A DNA stretch of 64,000 bases from Clitoria ternatea. Its lineage: Eukaryota > Streptophyta > Magnoliopsida > Fabales > Fabaceae. Position 1 is the first letter of the stretch, and every line of letters begins with the position of its first letter. The stretch is from contig CM075670.1 of NCBI GenBank assembly GCA_037962975.1, positions 85,873,501 through 85,937,500 on the forward strand, in the 5' to 3' direction. The translations under genes and the position numbers were made by a program. Positions 33,036 to 44,235 of this stretch are shown here, piece after piece. Below the pieces are notes generated by a model. That model saw only the letters and a list, made by a program, of their open reading frames with translations. It ran no database searches and was not told the DNA's origin.

Positions 33036-35780
33036 TGGGCCAACTCTAGAACACCTCATCTAGAGTGTATAATAAATCATACTTGTAGGATCAGGACTCA
33101 TCATAGAGTTACCCCCCACTAGGCTAGCAATCAAGGGACCTCTACATCCCAAGATGCGTCTTTAATGTATATGATACATGATGCAACAATGTTATTATAT
33201 TTCATTATACCATACTTTAAATTTCAATGAACGACAATTCGTAATCATATGATTATTTATAATTCCCAATCATACATAGAGGTTTCCACTTCTATATAAG
33301 CATACATGGATGTACCATATATCCCTCATTATAAGTCATACTATCGTATTTCTTTTTAAGGAAATCAATAACACATAGGAGCATAATCCCATACTACATT
33401 AGTTTAAGAGATCAATAGAGTTAGGTTTTATAAGGGTGGATAGCCTAAAAGGGGAATAAAACAAAGGTTAAAAGGATGCAGGTCAAGGGCTGCTCACCTA
33501 GGTGGCCAGGGCTTGCCTAGGCGAAATGGGTGGATTCAAGTGAGCTTGCCTGGGCAACTGAGGCTTGCCTAGGTGAAAAAAGTCTAGGGAAAATCTTGCT
33601 TTGCTCACCTAGGCGATAAGACTTACCAAGGCAAATTGGGCAATTTATGGGGTGCTTGCCTAAGCGATTTAGGTCCAGATGAATTTTTTACCATTTGGCT
33701 CTCCTAGGTAACTAGGGCTCGTCTAGGAGACCCTATCAAATATAGGATGGGCAGAATAGGGCAGGAAAAAAGATTTTGCTAATTTTATTTAATTCCTGGC
33801 TTTTGTAATTCAATCTGGTCTTTCACATTCACTTCATAATCTCACTTGGACTCCCCGCTACATCATTCTTAATCATCTCTGCACATGTAAACATTCATAT
33901 TCCTGTTTAACTCCCACCAAGGTCATGGCTCTAAATGGGTATTTCGTATTCTAAGATTCATTGCCAAATTACCAACTCATATTGCTCAATCGCATTAGCA
34001 TCTCAACATATACATTTCCTCAATTCACATAATCATATTTCATAGTAATCATTTTATATAACATTCTCTATACTACATTTCATGTCAACTTAACAAAATT
34101 GTCAATTCAATTCAAAACTCATTTCAAAAACTACATTACAAATAATTAAATTCACTTATTTATCATATTAACCCACAATGCAACAAACTCAATTTATATC
34201 ACACTATCATTGCAACTTACTTGTTCACCAAAATGACTCACAACACAATCATATCAATTCAAAGTTCATCATTAATGTAATTCATAATCTACCATGCTAG
34301 TTAACATTGCAATTAGGCATTAATCATATTTACCCTAACTCCACAATTACTATATAGCCTTATCCATTTCCTTACTTATCGACAACATAGCCCTCTCTTT
34401 ATTACCTCAATGAGACAAGCAATTCAATCCAGGGGTGGTGAGCTTTCCTTTATTCTATTTTCACCTTATATACAATGGCATGTAATTTCACATAATCAAT
34501 AACCAAGCTAAAACCTAATTCATCAACCAATTCCTAACTACCTGGAGCTCAAAAGTGCAATGTGCAATAACTGAATGAAGGAAGTATATTCATAACTTTG
34601 ACTTACTAAATGAAAGAGCAAATTGAGAGGGTTGGGCTTTTCTCTCCAAGATCACTAAATAACAACACCCCTACAAATAAGAATTTTGAGAGATTAGGAT
34701 TTTAGTCAATAAGTTGAAGGGATCACTAAGGGTTCCTAGATTCATGCTTGGGTGACTAAAATGGAGAGTAAGAGTTGAAGTTAGCTTGGCATGTGGAGAT
34801 AAAAAGGTAAGAGGAATGAAGGAAACCCTTCTTTGCCTTAGAATATAGAGAAAATAGTGATGTAGCAGAAAGGAAGATGGCCACGGTAGGGAGAGGGTTC
34901 CATGACTTGTGAAGGAGAAAAATGGATGAGATGTGTTGTAATGGGAATAAGAGAAATGTGGGAGTGAAATAGGGTGAGGATGAGTGAGAGTGATCGAGAA
35001 AAAAATTATGGAGAGTGGGAAATCTGAGTGATTAAAGAGAGGAGAAGGATTTTTAAGTTTTTAATTACCTAGGATAAGTATTTATTGTGACATCCCGGCA
35101 CTGTTGAGGGTGGGGAGTGATCGTCGGTGCATGGGCACGGACAAGGAGCGGCTCCTGGAAGGCCTCCAGTGGGGAATATGACATCCCAGACACTGTTGAG
35201 AGCGGGGAGTGATCGTTGGGCATAGGCACAGACAAGGAGCGGCTCCTGGCAGGCTTCCAGTGGGAGGGACACATGAACGAATTGAATACGTACCAGAATG
35301 AGAGGGATCCAAAGACTGTATAGGTATGAGACTATACAGTCGAGGATAGCTTAAAGGAATTAATTAGTACTACCTATACCAACAAATGCATTATCCTTTT
35401 CGGTGGCCCATCACATAAGGACTCTAAAGTTAAGCGTGCTTAACTTGGAGTAATTCTGGGATGGGTGACCTCCTGGGAAGTTCTTAGGAAATATATGAAT
35501 GAGGATAAAAGCACATTGGAAAGGTCCTTGTGTTGGTCTATGGGGAGAGTCGTTCATTCCTGAAAAGCGGCCGGGGCATTACATTTATTACCTTTAGGCT
35601 ATGTTTGACTTTTTAACAAGGTCAAAATTAGTTTCCGGGCATACCCTTCTAACCATAATTTAAAACTCTAATTTCCCTATTAAATTCAAAATAAATACAG
35701 AAACTAAACATAGCCCTAAATTATCCAAGATTGGACCAAACACACAAATACATGCAAATTTACAAAAACATAATGTTACA
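33036..35780 (-). mobile_element. LTR of an old minus-strand Tekay-like element (family G)
   Basis: On the minus strand the LTR starts TGTAACATTATG at 35780, directly after a polypurine tract (35781-35798) and an integrase tail, so this is its 3' LTR. A solo Cassandra LTR is inserted at 35086-35583, and the left part continues beyond the solo LTR at 29068. A cluster of CGCCTAGGCA-like palindromes lies at 33490-33735. The far end is not defined. Short frames at 33-35 kb have no recognisable domain. Confidence 0.65.
35086..35583 (+). mobile_element. Solo LTR of a Cassandra TRIM
   Basis: The 498-bp sequence begins TGTGACATCCCGG and ends GGGGCATTACA. It is flanked by TTTAT on both sides (35081-35085 and 35584-35588). 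Internal blocks match plant 5S rRNA: AGTTAAGCGTGCTT at 35428-35441 and GATGGGTGACCTCCTGGGAA at about 35460-35479. These correspond to the 5S internal promoter, the hallmark of Cassandra terminal-repeat retrotransposons in miniature. It closely matches the LTRs of the full element at 58911-59979 in the opposite orientation. It is not a functional 5S gene, because the 5S 5' third is absent. Confidence 0.92.
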
Positions 35781-36046
35781 ACACTCTCCTTTTAAAAGGA
35801 AATTTTGTCCTTGAAATTCCAATGTTCCAATTAAAATAACTCAGGATATTGCCTTTACAACTCGTCCACTATTTCCTATGTTGCCTCCTCGCTATCACTT
35901 AGTTGCCACACAACCTTTACAAATGATACCTCCTTACTTCTTAACCGTTTCACATCCCTGGCTAGAATTCGAATAAGTGCAACAAGATAGGTTAGGTTCT
36001 CCTTCACTTGTACTGTATCCGGTTCTAATACATGAGAGGGGTTTGG
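35781..36046 (-). pseudogene. Integrase C-terminal remnant and polypurine tract of the family G element
   Basis: On the minus strand the translation runs NPSHVLEPDTVQVKENLTY, then RLRSKEVSFVKVVWQLSDSEEAT and a degenerate YPELF-like end. This is the chromodomain-like tail seen in the two other Tekay-like elements. A stop replaces the residue after EEAT. A purine tract (AAAAGGAGAGTGT) follows and the LTR starts at 35780. The rest of gag-pol is cut off by the LTR beginning at 36047. Confidence 0.8.
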
Positions 36047-36267
36047 TGTAACATCCCACATTTTAGAGAAATAAATTATTGGATGATGATAATTAATTAT
36101 TTAAGGTCCAATGTATGTAAGAAAATTAATTAGGAATTAATTATGAATTATCGGTAAATTAAAATTAACTGAAATCGGATAATTTAATAGAAGGTGTGGG
36201 GCCCATTAAATAATTTTGGGCATTTGATGGGTCTAGAATAATAAGATAAATGTTGTGATTATGGTGG
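36047..36267 (+). mobile_element. 5' fragment of another Tekay-like LTR (family E)
   Basis: It starts TGTAACATCCCACATTTTAG inside the integrase remnant and is interrupted after 221 bp by the long LTR of family D at 36268. Its continuation should lie beyond the right end of the window. Confidence 0.65.
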
Positions 36268-36310
36268 TGTAACAACCTTGATTTTTGAGAATAGGAAACC
36301 AGACCCTTAG

Positions 36311-39300
36311 TGTAACATCCCCATTTTAATTAAAGCAACCGAGTTAAATAACAAGTCAACAAGTCAACACCTCCCTTAATTTAATTAACTAAGAAGTAAT
36401 AGGATAATTAACGTGGAAGCATGGTGGCATGGGCAGGATTATCGCGTTTCCCCATCCCACCATCCTAATCTCCACGCGGGTACTTATACAGGCGAGGCCG
36501 TGCTCTTCACGCAGAGAATTCCGCGAACTCCCTTCTTCATTCCTCTTGTTTTCTCTCTTGCCTTCTCCGCCCTCCAGTCCATCCCCTGCTTCGAGAACCA
36601 AGGCGACGGTGCTACAGTGGAGTGGAACTCCCCACACGAGAAGAGACGATCGCCAAGTGACGCAGCAGGGAGGAGAACCACCACTCAAGCAGGAAGAAAT
36701 CCCTTGGAGTTTCGTAATTGGTAGGGGGAGTATCTTCTATCTTAAATGCATGGGTTATGAACAGGTTTCAAGTGCTGATGCTTGCTATATCCGTGCTCTG
36801 ATGGTGTATTGCGTTGCATGTGAGTGTGTATAGTTCAGTTGCATGACGAGTGAGAAATGAGTGTTGCATGTTAGCACCTTTCATACAGGTATGTGCTGCG
36901 GGATCTCACATTGCATGTCGGGTTGTATCAATATGAATGCTTTAATAAATTGTTGTGTATAGGAAATGCCTGCTTTAAACAGATTCTGACGCTATCTTAC
37001 ACCGATTGCATGTTAGGATGAGATGAATTGAAATGCCTGAGCAAACTTGTGATTTTTAGAATGATGCATGCGTTGAATGAAGCTGTAAACCGATTGCATG
37101 TCTTGATCGAACGAAATGTTGTGGATGTCTGAATATGGAATAATAACTGATTGCATGGAAGCTATATACTGAGTCCGGATAATGTGTATTACTGATTGCG
37201 TGGTGTGTGTGTGTGAATGCGAGAATGCATGCGTGAAATAAATGTTGTGTGTCGAATCCGCGTGTGGCGCATGGGATGCGTTGTGCTGGGAGCACGTAGT
37301 GTGAGACACTACCTTCGGTCATCCAGCGTGGGACGCTGTAAAATCCTTGAGTGGGACTCGGGGTAGCCCTTGAGTGGGACTCGGGCTGTCTGTGAACACC
37401 GCCGTTGACGCTGAGAGCGTTGGTGTCACCTGTGGACAAACGGTTAGGTACCTGTAAAACGGCCAAGCAGCTGGGAGCTGATTTGATAGCTGAGAGCTAT
37501 GAATAGAAAGGCTGAGATGCCTACGTTGCAACGTCTGACCGATACACACGATGCGGAACCAAGTGAAACCTTCTGTGCTTATCATTGTTAATATTACTAC
37601 TACTGTTAATGTTGTTGAAATTGGTTAAGTATGCCGAGTGGGAAGTGAATGGGTAAAATGCGTAGGACTGAGTGGATGCTCTGTGCATGTGTTATTGACT
37701 AAAATTTAATTATGCATTTGATACCGTGTATGAGTATACTGAACGTGTATGCCAAGTAATCCATTCCGTGTGTACGTACCCTAGATGCTGAATGAAAACT
37801 GTTTCATGAATCTACGTATATATATATGCATGCAAGCGTATCCGTGTCACTGAAAATGCTATGACTACAGTCGAGTGACGATCGGTAAATATAGAGCGGT
37901 AAGAGTTACTCATATATGTCTTGACCGATGGATGTTGCCCTGATCTAAATCGTGTTGTACGTATATGTATTGTTGTGTAATTGGCAGATAACCTGAGTCG
38001 GTATCTATCATTTAAAATTTAAGGTGCTCACCCCTGCAGTGGCCATTTTTCAGTGAATGTCTCTCGAGATGAGGACCAGAAGCAGAGCTGGAACGCTGAG
38101 CGAAGTACTGATGCATTTGGAAGGCTTAATTAATGCGATGTTAGATTAAGCCCTGACTGGTTCATGTCGGATGTTAGTGTTTTGGGATAAATAGAACCTT
38201 ATTGACAAGGAGAAATCCGATTTTGTGTTTGTAAATATTGACACATGCTCTTATTATATATATCTGGATGTATGATTTCGTGTGTGACATGCTATGTGCT
38301 ACCTTGTTTCATGCTTGTGCTTTAATGAATACGCAGGGACAGCATGATTTAGCAGGCTACAGCCAAGTCTGAGTGAATTATGAATTGTCTCTAGGAAGAC
38401 TTATGTCGGATACGTTTGGGCGGAGTCGTACCCCGCCCTAAGTGTGGGGGCAATTCGCCCAAGCGTGAGGACTCGCGCTGAAGCGAGTAATTATCAGAGT
38501 GAGATACCGCCCATTATCCTTCCTATCCGTTGTGATGCTAATGCAATCCAGACACCGGTGTTGACCCCTGATTTGGGCGTTGTGGTTGAGTCCGCCCAGG
38601 CGTTGTCATAATTAGTTGAGTTGGGCGGCATAAGTTCAGGCCCCTCCCTCCTCCACAACCTACTACCGCATATGTACACTGTAACTTCCCGTTTTCCCGA
38701 GTGAAGTGCGAGCGGGAGGATTTACCGAGTGAACCCTTGTCCACATCCGATTGAGAAATTACCTTGTGTTTGTGTTGAAGAGGCGTTGTGCTGACCTCGC
38801 TTAGGCGGTGTCATACCCCGCCCAAGTAACTAGGACAGTTCGCCCAAGCGCGTAGAACCATGCTGAAGCAAGCAGATATCAACGTGAGACTCCGCCTGTG
38901 TACCTCCCTCCTCCGTTGTCGCATTATTATGTCTCGCTGGGCGGTGTTGGACATCGCCTGAGTGAGTGGATGTTGTGATGTAGTCCGTCCAGGCGTTGTT
39001 GTGCCTTGCCGAACTGGACGGCGGTGTAATCACTTCCTCCCTTCGTGGTTGCATTGCTATGCTTCGCTTAGGCGGCATCGGACCTCGCTTGAGCGAGTCA
39101 GTGTTATCTTGGTCTTCGTCCAGGCGCTGCTGTGTTTCGCTGGACAGTGCGGGTCGGTCCCAGCATTGTTCCCTTCTCTCTTCCTTTACCTATTCCCTTC
39201 CACTAAATGACCAGTGTTACTCATGAAAAACCTTCCTTGTGAAATCCCCTCTATCCGCTGTTGCACTACCATACTCCGCCTAAACGGTGTCAGACCCCGT

Positions 39301-39506
39301 CTGAGCGAGCAAACGGTGTTGTGTAATCCACCCTGGTACTGGTGTGCCAGTCCCAGTCTTAGCTTCTATGTAGGTTGCTATATGCGTGTGAATGCTCTTC
39401 CTTCCCCCTTGCCTGCTTCCTTCTATATCGAATAATACGTGACTGCTTTTGTGAAAAATTTTCTCATATTTTTGGAACTATTAGTTGCAAGCAATAAGGT
39501 GTTACA
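36311..39506 (+). repeat. 5' LTR of the young Tekay-like element
   Basis: It begins TGTAACATCCCC and ends AAGGTGTTACA. Its 3' third (about 38420-39330) is packed with imperfect palindromes such as CGCCCAAGCG and CGCTTGAGCGAG. Open frames of up to about 136 codons here recur almost unchanged in the other LTR and have no recognised domain. Confidence 0.97.
38420..39330. repeat. Palindrome cluster in the LTR of the young Tekay-like element
   Basis: Units include GGGCGGAGTCG, CGCCCAAGCG, CGCGCTGAAGCGAG, CGCTTAGGCGG, CGCCTGAGTGAG, CTCGCTTGAGCGAG and GTCCAGGCG. The same cluster is in the 3' LTR at about 46360-47270. Spacing is irregular, so this is neither a tandem satellite nor a CRISPR array. 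Confidence 0.85.
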
Positions 39507-39509
39507 TTT

Positions 39510-39521
39510 TGGTATCAGAGC
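39510..39521 (+). other. Primer-binding site, initiator tRNA-Met type
   Basis: TGGTATCAGAGC lies three bases after the LTR end and primes first-strand synthesis. Confidence 0.95.
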
Positions 39522-39774
39522 GGACCGAAAGGTCCAAGGCCAAGGTAAGCCTACCAAGTGTAAGTGGTTGTGTGTATGATCATGATTGTTGTGGTGTGAA
39601 TTTAACTTGACTGGTACTCTGTTACTGACTCATGGGTGGAGGAGTTGTTCCTCCTGACCCGACTAATTGTGCGAGAACACATAATGGGCTAAGTTACTAA
39701 ATGTTAGACTAAATTCCGATTGGGATTAAGTAACTAGGAATACTTATCCTTGAATGTTGATTTCAGGATAAGGG

Positions 39775-41925
39775 ATGGCGCATCGCCAAAGCATGGAGAC
39801 TATAGCTACGGCATTCCAACGCTTTGCAGACGTGTTTGAAAGGCAGGGCCAGCCTCGAGCTGAGGAGGGCCAAGTAATGGACCGCTTCTTAAAGAGGAAG
39901 CCGAGTGAATTCTTAGGAGGACGGAACCCTGAGGCGGCGTTCAAGTGGACTCAGGAATTAGAAAGGATTTTTGGGGGTCTTCGCTGTACCGAGGCCCAGA
40001 AGGTAGAATGTGCAGTGTACATGCTACGAGACGAAGCGGAGAACTGGTGGAAAATAGCCAGAAGCCGATTCTCCGAAGATGATAATCAACTGACGTGGAA
40101 CGATTTCAAGGCCTGCTTCTTAGAGAAATACTTTCCCGACACAGTGAGGAGTCGGAAAGAGCTGGAGTTTATGGAGTTAAAACAGGGCTCCATGACTGTG
40201 GAAGAATACGCGACCAGATTCGAGGAATTGTGCCTATTCTATCCACCCTTCCAGCAGCCTGGGACGGAGAACTCGAAGTGCCTTAAGTTTGAGAACGGAT
40301 TGAGATCGGATATTAAGAGGGCCTGCAGATACCACGAGATACGGAGTTTCCCTGCATTAGTGAACAAATGTAGAATATTTGAGGAGGATGACAAGGCCCA
40401 TTCGAACCAGAGCAACAGAAACCACTATTCCCTGAGGCCCCAACGACCTCGTTTCAAAAAGCCGAGCAATGTTGGCAGGAACAAACCTTTTTCCAAATTT
40501 GAAGGACGGAATCAACCTGAAAGACGACCAGTGGTGGGAAATGGAAGGTGTTTCAAGTGTGGAGGAAATCACTTTGTCAGAGACTGCAAGGATGATGGTG
40601 ATGTAGTGTGCTTTCACTACAACAAGAGGGGACACATCCGCCCCGACTGCCCCCAACTACACCAAGCAAACGTTAATGTGCGTCAAGGGAGATTTCAAGA
40701 AAGGAACCGAGTGAATGATGACCAACGTCCTGGTGGCAGAGGCAACGGAGCCAGAGGAGACGGGATGCGAGGGAGGAATACCGGCCCAACAACGATAGGA
40801 AGGATCTACACCATCAACGCAGAGGATGTTGCACCAACAAGCGACCTAGTACAATGTAAGTGCTCACTTGGAATGACTACGCTTAACTTTGTTTTAGATT
40901 CGGGAGCTACCCATTCTTTTATAGCTGATGAGTGCGTGAAGCGGTTGAAGTTACCGACTGTGTCTATGAATCGGACTTTGGAAGTGGCCAGCCCCACTGG
41001 CGCTAATGTGTTCACATCGTCAATATGCAAAAATGTAGCATTTGAGTTGTACGATCGGAGTTTCACCTTCGATCTGATTTGCATGCCCTTAAAGGGTCTT
41101 GACATCGTGCTCGGGATAGATTGGCTTTCCGCCAATAAGGTGTTAGTAGATTGTAGAAACCGAGAGATAGTTTTTCCGAAACAGCCCGCTGAGAATGACA
41201 CGGCACCAGGTATGACCCAATTGTTTATGATGCTTTGTCTAACCGAGGGTGAGAGTAAAATCCGAGTGAATGAAATTCTGATTGTCTGTGAATTCACAGA
41301 AGTGTTCCCTGAAGACGTTCTGAGTGTGCCTCCCAATAGAGAAGTCGAATTCTCTATAGACTTGATCCCTGGAGCCGAACCGGTCTCCAGCGCACCCTAT
41401 AGAATGTCCTCAACTGAATTGGCTGAGTTGAAGAAACAAGTTGATGAGTTACTCGAAAAGCAGTTCATTAGACCGAGCATGTCACCATGGGGCGCACCTG
41501 TGCTACTTGTTAAGAAGAAGGATGGCAGCATGAGACTTTGTATAGATTACCGACAGCTAAACAAACTCACAATCAAGAATCGGTACCCACTGCCCAGAAT
41601 TGATGATTTAATTGACCAGCTGCGTGGAGCCTCAGTCTTCTCAAAAATCAATCTACGATCGGGATATCACCAAATCCGAGTGAAGGACTCGGACATTCCT
41701 AAAACTGCCTTTAGGACTCGGTATGGTCACTATGAGTATGTAGTGATGCCGTTCGGTGTGACAAACGCCCCTGCTGTTTTCATGAATTACATGAATAGCA
41801 TATTCCACTCCTTCTTAGATCGGTTTGTTGTTGTTTTCATCGATGACATCCTAGTTTATTCTAAGACGTCTGAGGAGCATGAGGGACATCTCCGAGCGGT
41901 ACTCCAAGTGTTGAAGGAGAAATAA
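39775..41925 (+). CDS. Gag, protease and reverse transcriptase start of the young element (ends at in-frame TAA)
   Basis: This is the 716-codon first part of the gag-pol polyprotein. The ATG at 39775 (MAHRQSMETI) follows a 250-base leader. The retrotransposon-gag domain spans about residues 55-190, with EEYATRFEELCLFY. Two zinc-knuckle-like motifs follow. CFKCGGNHFVRDC has one residue fewer than the CX2CX4HX4C form. CFHYNKRGHIRPDC has Tyr where the second Cys is expected. The protease active site is DSGATHS at residue 375. Reverse transcriptase shows LLVKKKDGSMRLCIDYRQLN and the catalytic pair D690-D691 in FIDDIL. The frame stops at TAA 41923-41925, 27 codons after the catalytic pair, and the rest of the polyprotein continues in the same frame. 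Without readthrough no RNase H or integrase would be made from this copy. Confidence 0.95.
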   Translation: MAHRQSMETIATAFQRFADVFERQGQPRAEEGQVMDRFLKRKPSEFLGGRNPEAAFKWTQELERIFGGLRCTEAQKVECAVYMLRDEAENWWKIARSRFSEDDNQLTWNDFKACFLEKYFPDTVRSRKELEFMELKQGSMTVEEYATRFEELCLFYPPFQQPGTENSKCLKFENGLRSDIKRACRYHEIRSFPALVNKCRIFEEDDKAHSNQSNRNHYSLRPQRPRFKKPSNVGRNKPFSKFEGRNQPERRPVVGNGRCFKCGGNHFVRDCKDDGDVVCFHYNKRGHIRPDCPQLHQANVNVRQGRFQERNRVNDDQRPGGRGNGARGDGMRGRNTGPTTIGRIYTINAEDVAPTSDLVQCKCSLGMTTLNFVLDSGATHSFIADECVKRLKLPTVSMNRTLEVASPTGANVFTSSICKNVAFELYDRSFTFDLICMPLKGLDIVLGIDWLSANKVLVDCRNREIVFPKQPAENDTAPGMTQLFMMLCLTEGESKIRVNEILIVCEFTEVFPEDVLSVPPNREVEFSIDLIPGAEPVSSAPYRMSSTELAELKKQVDELLEKQFIRPSMSPWGAPVLLVKKKDGSMRLCIDYRQLNKLTIKNRYPLPRIDDLIDQLRGASVFSKINLRSGYHQIRVKDSDIPKTAFRTRYGHYEYVVMPFGVTNAPAVFMNYMNSIFHSFLDRFVVVFIDDILVYSKTSEEHEGHLRAVLQVLKEK

Positions 41926-44172
41926 TTGTTTGCAAAGCTTTCGAAGTGCGAATTCTGGATGGATGAGATCCACTTCCTCGGGCATGTGATTTCCGAGCGA
42001 GGCGTCTCGGTGGATCCTGCGAAGATAGCCGCTGTAATAGCATGGGAGAGGCCCAGGTCGGTCTTAGAAATAAGAAGTTTTATGGGCTTGGCAGGTTATT
42101 GTAGAAGGTTCATCGAAGGTTTCTCTAAACTGGCATTACCCCTGACTAAACTGACTCGGAAAAACGTTCCTTTCGTGTGGAGTCCCGAGTGTGAGCACAG
42201 CTTCCGAGAGCTGAAGAATAAGTTGACGACTGCTCCAGTGTTGGCATTACCCGAGTTACAAGAGAGCTTCGTGGTCTATTGTGACGCGTCAGGACTCGGA
42301 TTAGGGTGTGTACTCATGCAGAAAGACCGAGTGATAGCATATGCCTCTCGACAATTGAGACCTCACGAGCAGCATTACCCGACCCATGACTTGGAGCTGG
42401 CAGCAGTGGTTTTTGCATTAAAAATCTGGAGGCATTACTTGTACGGGTCCAAATTTGAAGTGTACAGCGATCATAAGAGCCTCAAATACCTATTCGACCA
42501 AAAGGAGCTGAACATGAGGCAGAGAAGATGGATTGAGTTTTTAAAGGACTACGATTTCGAGTTAAAATACCACCCAGGTAAGGCAAACGTCGTGGCCGAC
42601 GCATTGAGTCGGAAATCCCTCCACATGGCAACAATGATGGCGAAAGAAGTAGAGTTGTTGGAGCGGTTCCGAGACATGAACTTGTATGTCAACACCCCCT
42701 CCTCTCAGAAAATGACAATCGGTACGTTGAGGGTCGCCAATGAATTCTTAAAATCCATGTACGAGCAGCAACAGGCGGACTCTTACCTAGCTGAAATGAA
42801 GGAAATTCAGGCCAAAGGAAAGGATTTATCCTTGGCCGAGGGGTCAGATGGGATCTTCCGGGTGAGAGACAGAATATACATACCGAGTGGAGGAAGATTG
42901 AGAAGAATGGTGCTTGACGAAGCCCACAAAAGCTTACTCAGCATTCACCTAGGAACCACAAAAATGTACCAGGACTTGAGGAGACAGTTCTGGTGGCCCG
43001 GACTAAAGAAGGATGTGGCGGAATACGTGGCCCGGTGTATCACTTGTCAGAAATCGAAGGTAGAGCACCAAAAACCGTACGGTGCAATGCAGCCTCTAGA
43101 GATCCCCGTGTGGAAATGGGACTCGATTGCAATGGATTTCATCATAGGATTACCCAAAAACCGAGCGGGCCATGATGTAATTTGGGTCATTGTTGACCGA
43201 TTGACGAAGAGTGCACACTTCTTACCTGTAAATATGAAGTACCCATTGCATAAGTTGGCTCGGATTTACATTCAAGAAATTATCCGACTGCATGGCATAC
43301 CTACTTCCATCGTGTCAGATAGGGACCCTAGGTTTACGTCCCGGTTTTGGACCAGCATGCATCAAGAATTGGGGACGAAGCTTTGGCTTAGTTTTGCCTA
43401 CCACCCCCAATCGGATGGACAATCCGAATGGACAATTCAGAGTCTAGAAGACTTATTAAGAGCGTGTGTGTTAGAGCACGGTGGAGACTGGGAGCAGTAC
43501 CTTCCCTTGATTGAGTTTACGTACAACAACAGCCATCATCACAGCATTGGCATGGCACCCTACGAGGCATTATATGGGCGCAGATGCCGAACCCCACTCT
43601 GCTGGTCGGAAACGGGTGAAAGTCTACTATTGGGACCAGACATCGTGAAGCAAACCACAGAGCAGATCCGAGTGATACAGGAAAGGATGAAAGCATCACA
43701 AGACAGGCAAAAGAGCTACCATGACAAGCGCACCAAACCATTGGAATTTTCAGTCGGAGACCGAGTGTTTTTGAGAACTTCTCCGAGTAAGGGAGTCGGA
43801 CGAGCCTTAAAAAGTGGGAAGTTAAGCCCTCGATACATTGGACCTTATGAGGTGTTAGAACGAGTCGGCCCCGTGGCATACCGCATCGCATTACCAACCC
43901 ACTTGTCCCGATTGCACGACGTATTTCATGTGTCTCAACTAAGAAAGTATTTACATGACCCCAACCACACGATGCCTGACGATGAAGTAGAGATCAAAGA
44001 AGACCTGACCACTGTGACTACACCGATTGGAATCGTGGACCGATCGGTAAAACTCTTGAGAAACAGAAACGTGAGACTAGTGAAGGTGGAGTGGCAGCAA
44101 GGCAAGACCACCTCCTGCACGTGGGAACGCGAAGATGCCATAAAACAGCAGTACCCCGAGTTGTTCATTTAG
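41926..44172 (+). CDS. Reverse transcriptase end, RNase H and integrase of the young element
   Basis: These 748 codons are in the same frame as gag, directly after the TAA, so this is the second half of one polyprotein and not a separate gene. The RT connection comes first (GLAGYCRRFIEGFS). RNase H follows with VYCDASGLGLG, HDLELAAVVFAL and YSDHKSLKYLF. The integrase zinc region has HKSLLSIH and CITCQ. The catalytic core has D404 (MDF), D465 (SDRD) and E501 (SEW), exactly 35 residues between the last two. The tail VKVEWQQ, then CTWERED, ending YPELFI, is chromodomain-like as in Tekay/Del chromoviruses. The stop is at 44170-44172, 64 bases before the polypurine tract. No other break is seen, in contrast with the older element at 304-9442. 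Confidence 0.95.
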   Translation: MFAKLSKCEFWMDEIHFLGHVISERGVSVDPAKIAAVIAWERPRSVLEIRSFMGLAGYCRRFIEGFSKLALPLTKLTRKNVPFVWSPECEHSFRELKNKLTTAPVLALPELQESFVVYCDASGLGLGCVLMQKDRVIAYASRQLRPHEQHYPTHDLELAAVVFALKIWRHYLYGSKFEVYSDHKSLKYLFDQKELNMRQRRWIEFLKDYDFELKYHPGKANVVADALSRKSLHMATMMAKEVELLERFRDMNLYVNTPSSQKMTIGTLRVANEFLKSMYEQQQADSYLAEMKEIQAKGKDLSLAEGSDGIFRVRDRIYIPSGGRLRRMVLDEAHKSLLSIHLGTTKMYQDLRRQFWWPGLKKDVAEYVARCITCQKSKVEHQKPYGAMQPLEIPVWKWDSIAMDFIIGLPKNRAGHDVIWVIVDRLTKSAHFLPVNMKYPLHKLARIYIQEIIRLHGIPTSIVSDRDPRFTSRFWTSMHQELGTKLWLSFAYHPQSDGQSEWTIQSLEDLLRACVLEHGGDWEQYLPLIEFTYNNSHHHSIGMAPYEALYGRRCRTPLCWSETGESLLLGPDIVKQTTEQIRVIQERMKASQDRQKSYHDKRTKPLEFSVGDRVFLRTSPSKGVGRALKSGKLSPRYIGPYEVLERVGPVAYRIALPTHLSRLHDVFHVSQLRKYLHDPNHTMPDDEVEIKEDLTTVTTPIGIVDRSVKLLRNRNVRLVKVEWQQGKTTSCTWEREDAIKQQYPELFI

Positions 44173-44235
44173 GTGAGTTACTGACTAAAGCTTCACATGA
44201 ATTACCAACTGAATTTCGGGGACGAAATTCTTTTC

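Noticed and set aside
35419..35487. 5S rRNA gene
   Set aside because: Only the internal promoter blocks match 5S rRNA. The 5' third is missing and the region lies inside a Cassandra LTR with target duplications.
36413..36833. Open frames of 100-136 codons at the start of the young element's LTR
   Set aside because: They recur in the 3' LTR (44352-44772) as repeat copies, overlap in several frames and have no recognised domain.
38420..39330. CRISPR-like repeat array
   Set aside because: Units are short, irregularly spaced, variable palindromes inside a eukaryotic LTR. There are no uniform repeats or spacers.
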